NCBI GenBank assembly: GCA_900542295.1
Contig: UQNJ01000009.1
Coordinates: 23,312-87,311, forward strand
DNA: 64,000 nt
DNA from: an uncultured Eubacteriales bacterium
GTDB lineage: Bacteria > Bacillota > Clostridia > Peptostreptococcales > Anaerovoracaceae
Direction of reading: 5' to 3'
This document shows positions 32,591 through 40,631 of the stretch, one piece after another. Numbering within the stretch: the stretch's first letter is position 1; the number at the start of each line of letters is the position of its first letter. Below the pieces are notes generated by a model. The model saw only the letters and a program-made list of their open reading frames with translations. It was not told where the DNA came from and did not search any database. Made by a program: the position numbers and the translations under genes.

Positions 32591-32809
32591 ATGCCATTGA
32601 CCAACAGGCTGAAGGAATATCGAGCGAGGATAGATGCTAACCAATCTGACTTCGGTAGAATGGTGGGAGTATCGAGGCAGACCATAAGCCAGATAGAGAG
32701 AGGGGATTATTCCCCGTCTGTTACGCTGGCGCTAAAGATAGCTAAAGTATGCGGCGCAAAAGTCGAAGAAATCTTTTCTTACGAGGAGGATGAAAGCAGC
32801 GATGAATAA
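32591..32809 (+). CDS. Xre-family helix-turn-helix regulator
   Basis: A 72-residue protein that is almost entirely an HTH_3 domain: LKEYRARIDANQSDFGRMVGVSRQTISQIERGDYSPSVTLALKIAKVCGAKVEEIF, with recognition helix VSRQTISQIER, then a short acidic tail. AAGGAGGAG lies about ten bases before the ATG. Its 3' end is close to or overlaps the next gene. Small Xre regulators of this kind commonly precede DUF3169-type membrane proteins and ABC-2 exporters in Firmicutes. It probably represses its own operon through the repeats at 32502-32540. Confidence 0.9.
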   Translation: MPLTNRLKEYRARIDANQSDFGRMVGVSRQTISQIERGDYSPSVTLALKIAKVCGAKVEEIFSYEEDESSDE

Positions 32810-33596
32810 TGAAAAGAACAGGCAGGAAAACAGAAAAGCGCTTAAAATATATATTCCTTTTCTTATTGTTATGGCTGTAATAGGTGGGATTCTTGGATTG
32901 ATTTCGACAACTGCGGCAGCACATCGGTTGACTTCGTATATTGAAGCCAGCTTTGACAAGGTTGTTTATATGATATCCCCATGGGCAGTATTAGCTTTTA
33001 CGGCTGCAGGGATGATTATTGCTGCAATATATTACAAAAGGGGGAGAGAACTTTACAGTAAAAGTATCGGGGAACAGGACGATGATATTTTGGATGAGAT
33101 GTTCAGAAAAGTCGATGTGAATATTTCCAAAGTCATGATGGCAATCAATGTGTGTGAAATAGCTTCTATGATATTTTTTGCTGCGACGATAGCTTATATC
33201 GAAGATTATATTAAATACAATAAGAATATATATATAATGGTGCTTGTTGTATTTGTTGCAGGTAACTTTATAAGAGTCAAAATGCAGCAGATGGCTGTTG
33301 ACTTTGTAAAGATAATGAATCCGGAAAAGTGCGGCAGTGTATATGATTTAAGTTTTCAGAAGAAGTGGGAGGACAGTTGTGATGAGTTTGAAATGTTTAC
33401 AAGATACAAGGCTGCATATAAAGCATACAGAACAAGCACTTTAGTATGCATAGCAGTATTTACGGCATTATTGATTTTGAACTTTTTCTTTGCATACGGA
33501 CCGCTGCCGAATATGGCTGTGGGAATAATATGGCTTGTAAGTACAGTGGCTTACTGCAAGGAAGCGATGAAAATCGATACCGATAAAGAAAATTAA
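32802..33596 (+). CDS. DUF3169-like membrane protein
   Basis: A 264-residue protein from ATG 32802 (GAGGAGG ends twelve bases before it; an ATG at 32790 directly abuts that site and is less likely). About six hydrophobic helices are seen: IYIPFLIVMAVIGGILGLI, WAVLAFTAAGMIIAAIYY, a pair near residues 105-155, and a final pair (LVCIAVFTALLILNFFFA, MAVGIIWLVSTVAY). A polar cytoplasmic segment lies between (VKIMNPEKCGSVYDLSFQKKWEDSCDEFE). The pattern fits the DUF3169 proteins that accompany Xre regulators and export systems; biochemical function is unknown. Confidence 0.7.
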   Translation: MNNEKNRQENRKALKIYIPFLIVMAVIGGILGLISTTAAAHRLTSYIEASFDKVVYMISPWAVLAFTAAGMIIAAIYYKRGRELYSKSIGEQDDDILDEMFRKVDVNISKVMMAINVCEIASMIFFAATIAYIEDYIKYNKNIYIMVLVVFVAGNFIRVKMQQMAVDFVKIMNPEKCGSVYDLSFQKKWEDSCDEFEMFTRYKAAYKAYRTSTLVCIAVFTALLILNFFFAYGPLPNMAVGIIWLVSTVAYCKEAMKIDTDKEN

Positions 33597-33617
33597 ATTG
33601 ACAGAGAGGAATCTGAA

Positions 33618-34589
33618 ATGAGTTTAGAAGTAAAGAATCTAAAAAAAGCCTATGGAGATAAGGTCGTGGTAGATAACCTTAGCTTTGAAATGCCGGGACC
33701 GGGCGTGTATGCACTGCTGGGTACTAATGGCGCAGGAAAAACAACAACTATAAGAATGATGCTTAATATGCTTGCGAGAGACGGCGGAGAAGTGCTCTGG
33801 AACGGGATGCCTCTGACTACAGAAATTTGTAATGTGGGATATCTGGCGGAAGAAAGAGGTCTTTATCCAAAATATTCTCTTATGGATCAGCTAATGTACT
33901 TTGCGGCTCTTAGAGGTGTGTCTAAAGCAGAAGCAAAAGAACGGATAAAATATTGGGCAAGAAGACTTGAAGCAGAAGAATACCTGTATCCGCCTAAAGA
34001 ATCTGCGTCTGTTATTGGCGAAAAGAAAAAAATCGTAAAAAAGAAAGCATTTAAGCCTAAGCTTGCAGACCAGCTGTCTAAAGGTAATCAGCAGAAGATA
34101 CAGTTTATGATCGCCTTGATTTCAGATCCGGAACTTATAATCTTGGATGAGCCCCTGTCAGGTCTTGATCCTGTTAATACAGATTTGTTTAAGGGAATCA
34201 TAAGAGAACAGATTGCCGCCGGCAAGTATCTGATAATGTCAAGCCATCAGATGGCTACCGTAGAAGAATTCTGCACTGATATTACCATACTCGACCGTTC
34301 AAAGCCTGTTTTGCAGGGTAATCTGAACGAAATTAAGAAGAGCTACGGAAGAGTAAATCTGCATCTTAAAACAGAGCAGGATGTAAGAAATATAATAGAA
34401 TCTGAAAACATAAGAGTTGTTACTGAAAAAGAATGTGAATATCAGCTTAAAGTTACCGGAGATAAACAGGCGAACCATCTTCTTAAAGTCCTTACAGATG
34501 AAGGAGTAACCGTAGTTACATTTGACCTTAGAGAGCCGTCGCTGCATGAGATATTTGTAGAAAAAGTAGGTGAAGTTCATGAAGAATAA
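33618..34589 (+). CDS. ABC transporter ATP-binding protein (NatA-like)
   Basis: A 323-residue ATPase. Seen: Walker A GTNGAGKTT near residue 36, Q-loop region NVGYLAEERGLYPKY, signature LSKGNQQKIQ near residue 153, Walker B LIILDEPLSGLDP, and switch His in MSSHQMATVEEFC. The C-terminal extension of about 90 residues (to HEIFVEKVGEV) is the DUF4162-like tail found in exporters of this branch. It overlaps the first permease gene and pairs with two ABC-2 permeases. The arrangement resembles NatAB, a sodium exporter of Bacillus, but drugs or lipids are equally possible substrates. Confidence 0.9.
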   Translation: MSLEVKNLKKAYGDKVVVDNLSFEMPGPGVYALLGTNGAGKTTTIRMMLNMLARDGGEVLWNGMPLTTEICNVGYLAEERGLYPKYSLMDQLMYFAALRGVSKAEAKERIKYWARRLEAEEYLYPPKESASVIGEKKKIVKKKAFKPKLADQLSKGNQQKIQFMIALISDPELIILDEPLSGLDPVNTDLFKGIIREQIAAGKYLIMSSHQMATVEEFCTDITILDRSKPVLQGNLNEIKKSYGRVNLHLKTEQDVRNIIESENIRVVTEKECEYQLKVTGDKQANHLLKVLTDEGVTVVTFDLREPSLHEIFVEKVGEVHEE

Positions 34590-35553
34590 CGGAAGTTTTT
34601 CAGGACTTGGAAAAGTATATGGATTCACATTGCGTCAGCTTTACAAGAATAAGTCAAATCTTATTTCCTTTGGGATAATAATAGCAGTTGCTTTATTTGC
34701 AATCCCGGTGATGTCATTTTTTGTAGGAAGCGGAAGCGCTGACGAAGCCACATTCTATACAAGTGTGATGTCTTTGGATGAATTTATGAATAAGGATGAT
34801 ATAGGGTTTGAATCAAGATATGCCGTTCAGTATGCTTATTCCATTATAGTTATGATGGTCTGTCTGTTTGCGGTAACATATATAGTAAGGGCAATTCTTG
34901 AAGAGAAATCTTCTAAGTTAGTGGAAACACTGCTTGTAAGTATAAAATCCGAAGATATGATTTTAGGAAAGATACTTGCAGTAATAACATTTATATTTTC
35001 AGCATTTGCAGCAATCGTTGTTTCATTTGCTTTCTCCTATTTTGTAACCGGTATATTCAGGGATACTTCTTTTGTGTCAGCAAAGCTTAAAAGCTATGGA
35101 TTGACACCTGAATTGCTGAATTTGACTTTTGATGTCGTAATTGTGGTTGTGATTTCGGCATTGCTTGCATGTATAACTATGTCACTGATAGCTGCTCTCA
35201 GCGGAGCAAGCTGTTCTAACATGGAAGACATGGAGTCTGCGAATATGACTTCTACTATGATAATACTTGTATGTTATATGGCTACAGTTATAGCCTCCTC
35301 TTTTGGAAGCTCGCCGGCGATGTTCATGTCCTTATGCCCGTTTGTTTCAGCATTTGCAGTCCCTGCCTACTATATAACGGGAGATATAGGTTTTGTGACG
35401 GTAATTGTATCATGGCTTATTCAGGCAGCATGTATAGGGTTAATTTATAAGATGTCGGGAAAGCTTTACGATAGCCTTATAATGTACAAAGGAAGTCGCC
35501 TGAGAGCAGGAAAGATTATAAAAATGGCTTTGAACAGAAAGGAGGGAAAATAA
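34579..35553 (+). CDS. ABC-2 type transporter permease (NatB-like), first subunit
   Basis: A 324-residue permease starting at ATG 34579 (AGGTGAAG six bases upstream). A first helix near residue 25 is followed by an extracytoplasmic loop, then about five helices in the C-terminal two thirds: SIIVMMVCLFAVTYIVRAI, then EEKSSKLVETLLVSIKSEDMILGKILAV, which is the conserved coupling helix of the ABC-2 family, then further helices. The end KMALNRKEGK is cytoplasmic. It is the shorter of two paired permeases and is translationally coupled to the ATPase. Confidence 0.88.
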   Translation: MKNNGSFSGLGKVYGFTLRQLYKNKSNLISFGIIIAVALFAIPVMSFFVGSGSADEATFYTSVMSLDEFMNKDDIGFESRYAVQYAYSIIVMMVCLFAVTYIVRAILEEKSSKLVETLLVSIKSEDMILGKILAVITFIFSAFAAIVVSFAFSYFVTGIFRDTSFVSAKLKSYGLTPELLNLTFDVVIVVVISALLACITMSLIAALSGASCSNMEDMESANMTSTMIILVCYMATVIASSFGSSPAMFMSLCPFVSAFAVPAYYITGDIGFVTVIVSWLIQAACIGLIYKMSGKLYDSLIMYKGSRLRAGKIIKMALNRKEGK

Positions 35554-36897
35554 ATGAAAAATCAATTCAAAGGATTTTCAAATGTATTTTCCTTTACTTT
35601 CAAACAACATATAAAGAGTAAGGGATATAAGAACAGCACAATATTGATAGCACTGCTGTGCCTGATACTGCCGGCAGCCATTATGACAGGTGTTGAGTCA
35701 TTTGGAAGTGGAGCCGGAGAGGATAAAGCACAGTATGAGCAGAATGAGACTCCGGCAGCGGTGGATTTTACGGAGATAAAAGAAATATATACAGTTGATA
35801 TAAGCGATGATAAGAAGGCTGATCTGGCGCAGCTTCCTCAAATACTGGAAGCTGTCGGAATTTCAGCTGAAATAAATGACTATAAAGACAATTTTGAGAA
35901 GGCTCAAAATGATGTCACAGGAGAGAAAAACACTGTTTTGCTTGTAATAGATCAGCAGGGAACGGACTATACCATAAATATACTTCTGCCGGAAAGAAGC
36001 GATGTATCAGAAGATACGGCAGACGGTTTTGACAGTATAATGATGTATGTTGCCGATAATCTGAGCATCGCCAATGGTGGAGAAGCACAGTATTACACTC
36101 AGCAGAACGATGAAGATGTTGAGGATCCGGCCGAGTCATTAAAACAGGTTGTAATGATGGTGCTTACTTTTGCCAATTTGATGCTTATTTATTTCTTTGT
36201 GCTTGCTTACGGACAGGGTGTTGCAAACAGCGTTGTTACTGAAAAAAGTTCCAAACTCATGGAAAGTATGCTGGTTGCAGTAAAGCCTACAGCGATTATA
36301 ATGGGAAAACTTCTTGCGATAACACTCACAGGAATCATTCAGCTTTTCAGCTGGATTTTCGCAATAGCAATCAGCTTCTTTGCAGGAAGTAAGATTGTTC
36401 TGTCCATAAATCCTGATTCGGATATGGCGATACTTCAAGTGTTCAGAATGATAGGCGATATGACAGAAGGTATGTTCAGCCCATTTAATTGTCTGATGGC
36501 AATTCTGCTTGTAATGACGGGCATGCTTCTTTACTGCTCTCTCGCAGGAATGGGAGGGGCTATGGCAAGTAAAGCAGAAGATCTTTCGTCGGCGAACGCA
36601 ATATTTACCCTTGTGCTTGTGGTAAGTTTTCTTGTGTCGATATATGCCGGAGGAGTTATGGACGGCAGCGCAGCAGTTTCGGTTTTAGATTGGATTCCGT
36701 TTACGGCAGTACTTGTAACGCCGTCAAAAATCATGATGGGAATGCTGACTTGGTGGCAGACTCTGGGAAGCTTGGCAGTTACGGTAACAGTTACGGTTAT
36801 TGCAACAATTATAGCGGGTAAAGTATATAAGTCACTGGTTCTTTATAAAGGAGAGCCTTTAAAATTAAAGAAACTTATAAAAATGATAAGGGGATAA
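35554..36897 (+). CDS. ABC-2 type transporter permease (NatB-like), second subunit
   Basis: A 447-residue permease beginning right after the first. One N-terminal helix (STILIALLCLILPAAIMTGV) leads to a large extracytoplasmic domain of about 140 residues, acidic in places (DVEDPAESLKQ). Five or six helices follow, with the coupling motif VVTEKSSKLMESMLVAVKPTAIIMGKLLAI. The two permeases and one ATPase suggest a heterodimeric membrane part. A nitroreductase gene starts two bases after its stop, which suggests co-transcription. Confidence 0.88.
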   Translation: MKNQFKGFSNVFSFTFKQHIKSKGYKNSTILIALLCLILPAAIMTGVESFGSGAGEDKAQYEQNETPAAVDFTEIKEIYTVDISDDKKADLAQLPQILEAVGISAEINDYKDNFEKAQNDVTGEKNTVLLVIDQQGTDYTINILLPERSDVSEDTADGFDSIMMYVADNLSIANGGEAQYYTQQNDEDVEDPAESLKQVVMMVLTFANLMLIYFFVLAYGQGVANSVVTEKSSKLMESMLVAVKPTAIIMGKLLAITLTGIIQLFSWIFAIAISFFAGSKIVLSINPDSDMAILQVFRMIGDMTEGMFSPFNCLMAILLVMTGMLLYCSLAGMGGAMASKAEDLSSANAIFTLVLVVSFLVSIYAGGVMDGSAAVSVLDWIPFTAVLVTPSKIMMGMLTWWQTLGSLAVTVTVTVIATIIAGKVYKSLVLYKGEPLKLKKLIKMIRG

Positions 36898-36899
36898 TT

Positions 36900-37418
36900 A
36901 TGAACGAGACTTTAAAAAACATTTTCTCAAGAAGAAGCGTAAGAAATTTTAATGACTCTCCCGTCAAGGAGGAAGACCTGAATTTGATATTAAAGGCTGC
37001 TGTATATGCTCCGTCAGGAATGAACCGGCAGACCTGGCAGTTTACAGCAGTTACAGACCGGGGAAAAATACAGGAGCTGGCGCTTTTGATAGAAAAAAAG
37101 CTTGGCAGAGAGGACTACGATTTTTATAAGCCTGCTGCGATTATAATTTCATCAAATGAAAGAGACAGTCGCTGGGGAAAAGAAGATAATGCGTGTGCTA
37201 TGGAAAACATATTTCTGGCTGCGCGCTCATTGGGTATAGGATCGGTATGGACAAATCAGGTGCGTCTCGTGTGTGATGATGAGGAAGTAAGACAACTGAT
37301 AGGAAGCTGGGGGATTCCGGACAGTCATGTGGTATACGGAACTGCTGCGATAGGATATACCGATTCGGAGCCTTCACTTTCTGACGAAAAAAGGGGAATA
37401 ATAAAAATAGTAAAATAG
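36900..37418 (+). CDS. Nitroreductase family protein
   Basis: A 172-residue FMN-dependent enzyme of the short nitroreductase type. Seen: the phosphate-binding IFSRRSVRNFNDSPVKEEDL at the N-terminus, APSGMNRQTWQF (FMN-ring contact), and ENIFLAARSLGIGSVWTNQ, all family features. Known members reduce nitro groups, quinones or flavins with NAD(P)H. It is the last gene of the Xre-ABC operon, which may protect against a nitroaromatic or quinone-type compound; that is inference. AAAATGATAAGGGG lies before the ATG, which begins two bases after the permease stop. Confidence 0.88.
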   Translation: MNETLKNIFSRRSVRNFNDSPVKEEDLNLILKAAVYAPSGMNRQTWQFTAVTDRGKIQELALLIEKKLGREDYDFYKPAAIIISSNERDSRWGKEDNACAMENIFLAARSLGIGSVWTNQVRLVCDDEEVRQLIGSWGIPDSHVVYGTAAIGYTDSEPSLSDEKRGIIKIVK

Positions 37419-37432
37419 CAAGAAATAAAAAA

Positions 37433-37470
37433 TACCGGAGTGTTTCAAAATATTTTGAAACATTCCGGCA
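37433..37470. terminator. Bidirectional terminator between nitroreductase and the arsR gene
   Basis: CCGGA and TCCGG enclose a perfect TGTTTCAAAATATTTTGAAACA palindrome (37441-37462). A- and T-tracts flank it, so it can end transcripts from both sides. Confidence 0.82.
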
Positions 37471-37508
37471 TTTTGTTTACAGAATTGAGTGTGATTTAAA
37501 GAAAATCG

Positions 37509-37838
37509 CTATTTGCAGTCATGACAATCGCAGTCTTTTCCGTGGCTTTTATGTTCTATGTGAGTGAAAGCAATTTCCAAGATATCTGTAACATGCTGGT
37601 CATCTAAGCTGTAATAGATATTTTTGCCGTCTCGCCTTGATTTTACAAGACCTTCGTCTTTCAATATCTTAAGCTGATGAGAAACAGCCGATTTTGTCAT
37701 ATTGACATTGGAGGCTATATCATCTACACATATCTGCTCATCTGCTATGGTGCATAATATTTTCATTCTTGTATCGTTTCCGACCACCTTGAAAAAAGAA
37801 GCAGCCTTTGTTACAAATTCAGGTGAAAGCGTTTTCAT
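37509..37838 (-). CDS. ArsR/SmtB-family metal sensor, CzrA-like
   Basis: A 109-residue winged-helix regulator. The recognition helix region is MTKSAVSHQLKILKDEGLV. The C-terminal helix has Asp80, His82, His93 and His96; the spacing (2, 11, 3) is exactly that of the alpha-5 zinc site of CzrA (D84, H86, H97, H100). A Cys/His-rich tail follows (C103, C105, H106, C108). This predicts a Zn2+/Co2+ sensor. The start ATG overlaps the stop of dsdA (ATGA), an odd partner. The likely target is the operator pair at 25718-25764 in front of the zinc-type ATPase, twelve kilobases away. Confidence 0.92.
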   Translation of the reverse strand: MKTLSPEFVTKAASFFKVVGNDTRMKILCTIADEQICVDDIASNVNMTKSAVSHQLKILKDEGLVKSRRDGKNIYYSLDDQHVTDILEIAFTHIEHKSHGKDCDCHDCK

Positions 37839-39142
37839 TTTTTGACACCTCGGTTATAATAGCTGTTCATTTCTTCATCAGGAACCATGCTTCCTCCTGT
37901 TGCCCAAAGAATGTGAGTAGCACCTGACATCTTGTCCTCAAGATCATGGGCTTTGATATAATCCTTTGAGGCAAATGCCAGAGACGGGCCTGTAAAGGAG
38001 GCGCAGGCTGAAGGTTCTATATATATATTCTCATTGTCTGCAAGCTGAGAAAGGAACGGATATAGCCGCTCATCATCAATAGTATAGCAGCAGTCCAGAA
38101 GAGTTTCCATTATAGTGCCTACCAATCGTGAAGGGCGCCCTACAGCGAGTCCGTCTGCGTCTGTTATGCCGTCGAGACCGATGTCTCTTACAGAAATGTT
38201 GTCATGAAGACCGGTTACAAGCCCCAAAGTCATACACGGGGCATGGGTAGGCTCTGCAAACAGTATGTGGACATTGTCGCCAAACAGCGTTTTAAGTCCG
38301 AATGCAACTCCGCCGGGAGCACCGCCCACGCCGCAAGGCAAGTATACGAACAGAGGATGGCTGTCATCTACTGTTATTTTACATTCTTCAAGCTGAGAAA
38401 CGAGTCTTTTGGCGGCTACTGAGTATCCTAAAAATAAATCCTGGGAACCTTCATCATCAACAAAATGGCACATAGGATCCCCTGCGGCTTCCTTTCTTCC
38501 TTCGGCAACTGCTTTCTGATAGTCGTCAGGGTATTCTACAACTGTTGCGCCTCTGGAACGCAGCAAGTCCTTTTTCCATTGACGGGCATCTGATGACATA
38601 TGAACAGTGACCTTGAAGCCTAATTTGGCACTTATAATTCCTATGGAAAGCCCGAGATTACCCGTAGAACCTACTGCAACGGAATACTTGTTGAAAAGCT
38701 CTTTGAAATTATCGTCGTTCAGCTTTGAATAATCGTCATTTAAAGTAAGAAGTCCCTTTTCGATGGCTATTGATTCTGCGAATTTCAGGACCTCATATAT
38801 TCCGCCTCTTGCTTTTATTGATCCTGAAATAGGAAGATGACTGTCGCATTTTAAAAACAGTCTGCCGGGGAACGTTCCGCATGAATCTTCAAGAACTGTT
38901 TTCATTTTTGGAATTTCAATAAGCTTGGATTCTATTATACCGTGAGTTTTGGCAGTTTCAGGGAAAGCTTTTTCTATATAAGGAGCAAATCTTTTAAGCC
39001 GTGATTCTGCATCTTCAATATCTTTTATGTAAAACGGTATGTCTGCCTTCTTTCCTGCGTTTGGATTTCTCCAGAATATTTCATGGTAGCTTGCCATAGA
39101 ACCGATAAGAGGATTTGAAACCATCAATTTTTTAATATCCAT
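37835..39142 (-). CDS. dsdA: D-serine ammonia-lyase (D-serine dehydratase)
   Basis: A 435-residue fold-type II PLP enzyme, the expected length for DsdA. Seen: FLKCDSHLPISGSIKARGGIYEVL with the Schiff-base lysine near residue 112, STGNLGLSIGIISAKLG (phosphate-binding region), YLPCGVGGAPGGVAFGLK (the glycine-rich cofactor loop) and EPSACASFTGP near the end. The enzyme splits D-serine to pyruvate and ammonia in the cytoplasm. The gene follows the phosphodiesterase by 15 bases and is overlapped by the metal-sensor gene. No dsdC or D-serine permease is adjacent. GGAGG precedes the ATG on the minus strand. Confidence 0.93.
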   Translation of the reverse strand: MDIKKLMVSNPLIGSMASYHEIFWRNPNAGKKADIPFYIKDIEDAESRLKRFAPYIEKAFPETAKTHGIIESKLIEIPKMKTVLEDSCGTFPGRLFLKCDSHLPISGSIKARGGIYEVLKFAESIAIEKGLLTLNDDYSKLNDDNFKELFNKYSVAVGSTGNLGLSIGIISAKLGFKVTVHMSSDARQWKKDLLRSRGATVVEYPDDYQKAVAEGRKEAAGDPMCHFVDDEGSQDLFLGYSVAAKRLVSQLEECKITVDDSHPLFVYLPCGVGGAPGGVAFGLKTLFGDNVHILFAEPTHAPCMTLGLVTGLHDNISVRDIGLDGITDADGLAVGRPSRLVGTIMETLLDCCYTIDDERLYPFLSQLADNENIYIEPSACASFTGPSLAFASKDYIKAHDLEDKMSGATHILWATGGSMVPDEEMNSYYNRGVKK

Positions 39143-39157
39143 TATTTTTCCTCCGAT

Positions 39158-39754
39158 TTAAAATCTGTCGCTGTAATTAAAAATGTTTCTGAGTCTGCCT
39201 GCAGTGATTTTGGCAGACCTGCCGGAAGAAGAATTGCCGCTTCCGCTGTTTTTAGAATCCGATATGAAGTCATCAAAGCGGTATATCTTTCCGGAGACGC
39301 TGTCTTCATCTGTTTTTAAAATTCCGAAAGTTCCGCCTGAGCCGTCACGGGGCTTTGTGAGACTTCCCGGATTCATAAAATACATTCCGTCAGCCTGAAC
39401 ATAAGCAGCCCTGTGGGTGTGTCCGAAAATTGCTCCGATACAACCGTTTTCCTCAGCTTTATAGCATAGCCTTTGAAGATTGTGACCCACATTTTCCATA
39501 TGCCCGTGAGTTACAAGAAAATCGCCTGCTTCTGTTTCAAGTATTGCGAAACTATCATCGGAAAAATTCCCGTCGCAGTTACCTTTTACGGCAACCACAG
39601 GTATGCCGCAGCTTCGCCTTAAAACAGCGGCATCATCGTAATGGTCACCGCAGTGAACTATCATCTGTACAGGGTCTTCTTTTTTTATTTTTTCAAAAAT
39701 TTCACGGAATCTGTCGAGATTTCCATGGGTATCGCTTATAACGAGAATTCTCAT
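39158..39754 (-). CDS. YfcE/MJ0936-type metallophosphoesterase (phosphodiesterase)
   Basis: A 198-residue calcineurin-like phosphoesterase. Seen in order: ISDTHGNLDRF (metal ligands Asp and His), HCGDHYDD, VKGNCDGN, LVTHGHMENV and FGHTHRAAYV, followed by NPGSLTKPRDGSGGTFGIL. These are all five blocks of the family. The C-terminal 30 residues are rich in Ser, Gly and Asn (SKNSGSGNSSSGRS) and look like a disordered tail. In vitro, relatives hydrolyse phosphodiester bonds with Mn2+; the natural substrate is unknown. It leads the dsdA-arsR operon. AAAGGA lies ten bases before the ATG. Confidence 0.9.
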   Translation of the reverse strand: MRILVISDTHGNLDRFREIFEKIKKEDPVQMIVHCGDHYDDAAVLRRSCGIPVVAVKGNCDGNFSDDSFAILETEAGDFLVTHGHMENVGHNLQRLCYKAEENGCIGAIFGHTHRAAYVQADGMYFMNPGSLTKPRDGSGGTFGILKTDEDSVSGKIYRFDDFISDSKNSGSGNSSSGRSAKITAGRLRNIFNYSDRF

Positions 39755-39842
39755 AAAATAATCCTTTCTGTTCTTTTAGTATAACATAGAAATTGGATTT
39801 GTTGTATGATAAAATAGAAGAAGTTAAGGAGGTGCCGCCGTT

Positions 39843-40595
39843 ATGAATGGTTCATACAGAGAAAGCATTACCGATATAAGAAAAAAGATGTTGATATTGT
39901 CAAACAGAATGCCGTTTTCTGCGGAAATCAAGAGCTATTTTGCCGATATTGAGCGTCATGACTGGCTTAAAGCCAATATTAAAATCAGCGGCAGCAGTTT
40001 AACTGATAATCAGATAGAAAAGATAGCAGACGGTGAAATATGCCTGAATGTGCCTGTGAGCGAGCATGTAAGAGCCCGGAGAATTTATGATCTGCTTGAA
40101 GATATGTACGGATTTATTAGAATGGAAAGAAGTCTTGACCTCAACCTGATAGACTGTATGTATCGGATAATTTCAGGAGATGAAACACGCCGCAGCTACA
40201 GGAAAAAAAGTGTTGTTCTGAGAGAACTTGAGTATACTCCGCCGCTGCCGTCGGAAATACCGCAAAAAATGCAGCAGCTTACTTCTGAAATAATAAACGC
40301 CGACACGGGCGGCAATTTTAGTGAAAAAATATTTGAAAATGCAGCATTGATTCACAACAGAATAGTGGAAATATATCCGTATAACGAAAATAACAAGCTT
40401 CTGGCACGAGGGGCAGCCTCATATTATTTAATGACTAAAGGATTTCCTGCCGTGACTGTTAACTTGAAAGAACAGGAATATAACAGTGCTATAGTTAATT
40501 ATCTCAAAAAAGGAGACTCTTGTGACATGGTCAAGGCATGGATACAGGCTGTACACGAACGTATCAGGCTGATGATACAGTTGACCGTGTATTGA
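39843..40595 (+). CDS. Fic/DOC-fold protein with degenerate active-site motif
   Basis: A 250-residue protein. Residues 45-62 (IKISGSSLTDNQIEKI) resemble the N-terminal segment of Fic proteins around the inhibitory helix. Residues 171-203 align with the core Fic motif: HNRIVEIYPYNENNKLLARGAASYYLMTKGFP stands where functional enzymes have HPFxDGNGR plus a helix ending GFP. The catalytic His is Tyr178, Phe is Tyr180, and GNGR has become NNKL. AMPylation activity is therefore unlikely. The fold may be kept for binding or regulation. AAGGAGG lies ten bases before the ATG. It precedes the AI-2E-family transporter by 36 bases. Confidence 0.68.
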   Translation: MNGSYRESITDIRKKMLILSNRMPFSAEIKSYFADIERHDWLKANIKISGSSLTDNQIEKIADGEICLNVPVSEHVRARRIYDLLEDMYGFIRMERSLDLNLIDCMYRIISGDETRRSYRKKSVVLRELEYTPPLPSEIPQKMQQLTSEIINADTGGNFSEKIFENAALIHNRIVEIYPYNENNKLLARGAASYYLMTKGFPAVTVNLKEQEYNSAIVNYLKKGDSCDMVKAWIQAVHERIRLMIQLTVY

Positions 40596-40631
40596 AGTTA
40601 GGGTATTATAAAATGCAGGAGCAGAGGGATT

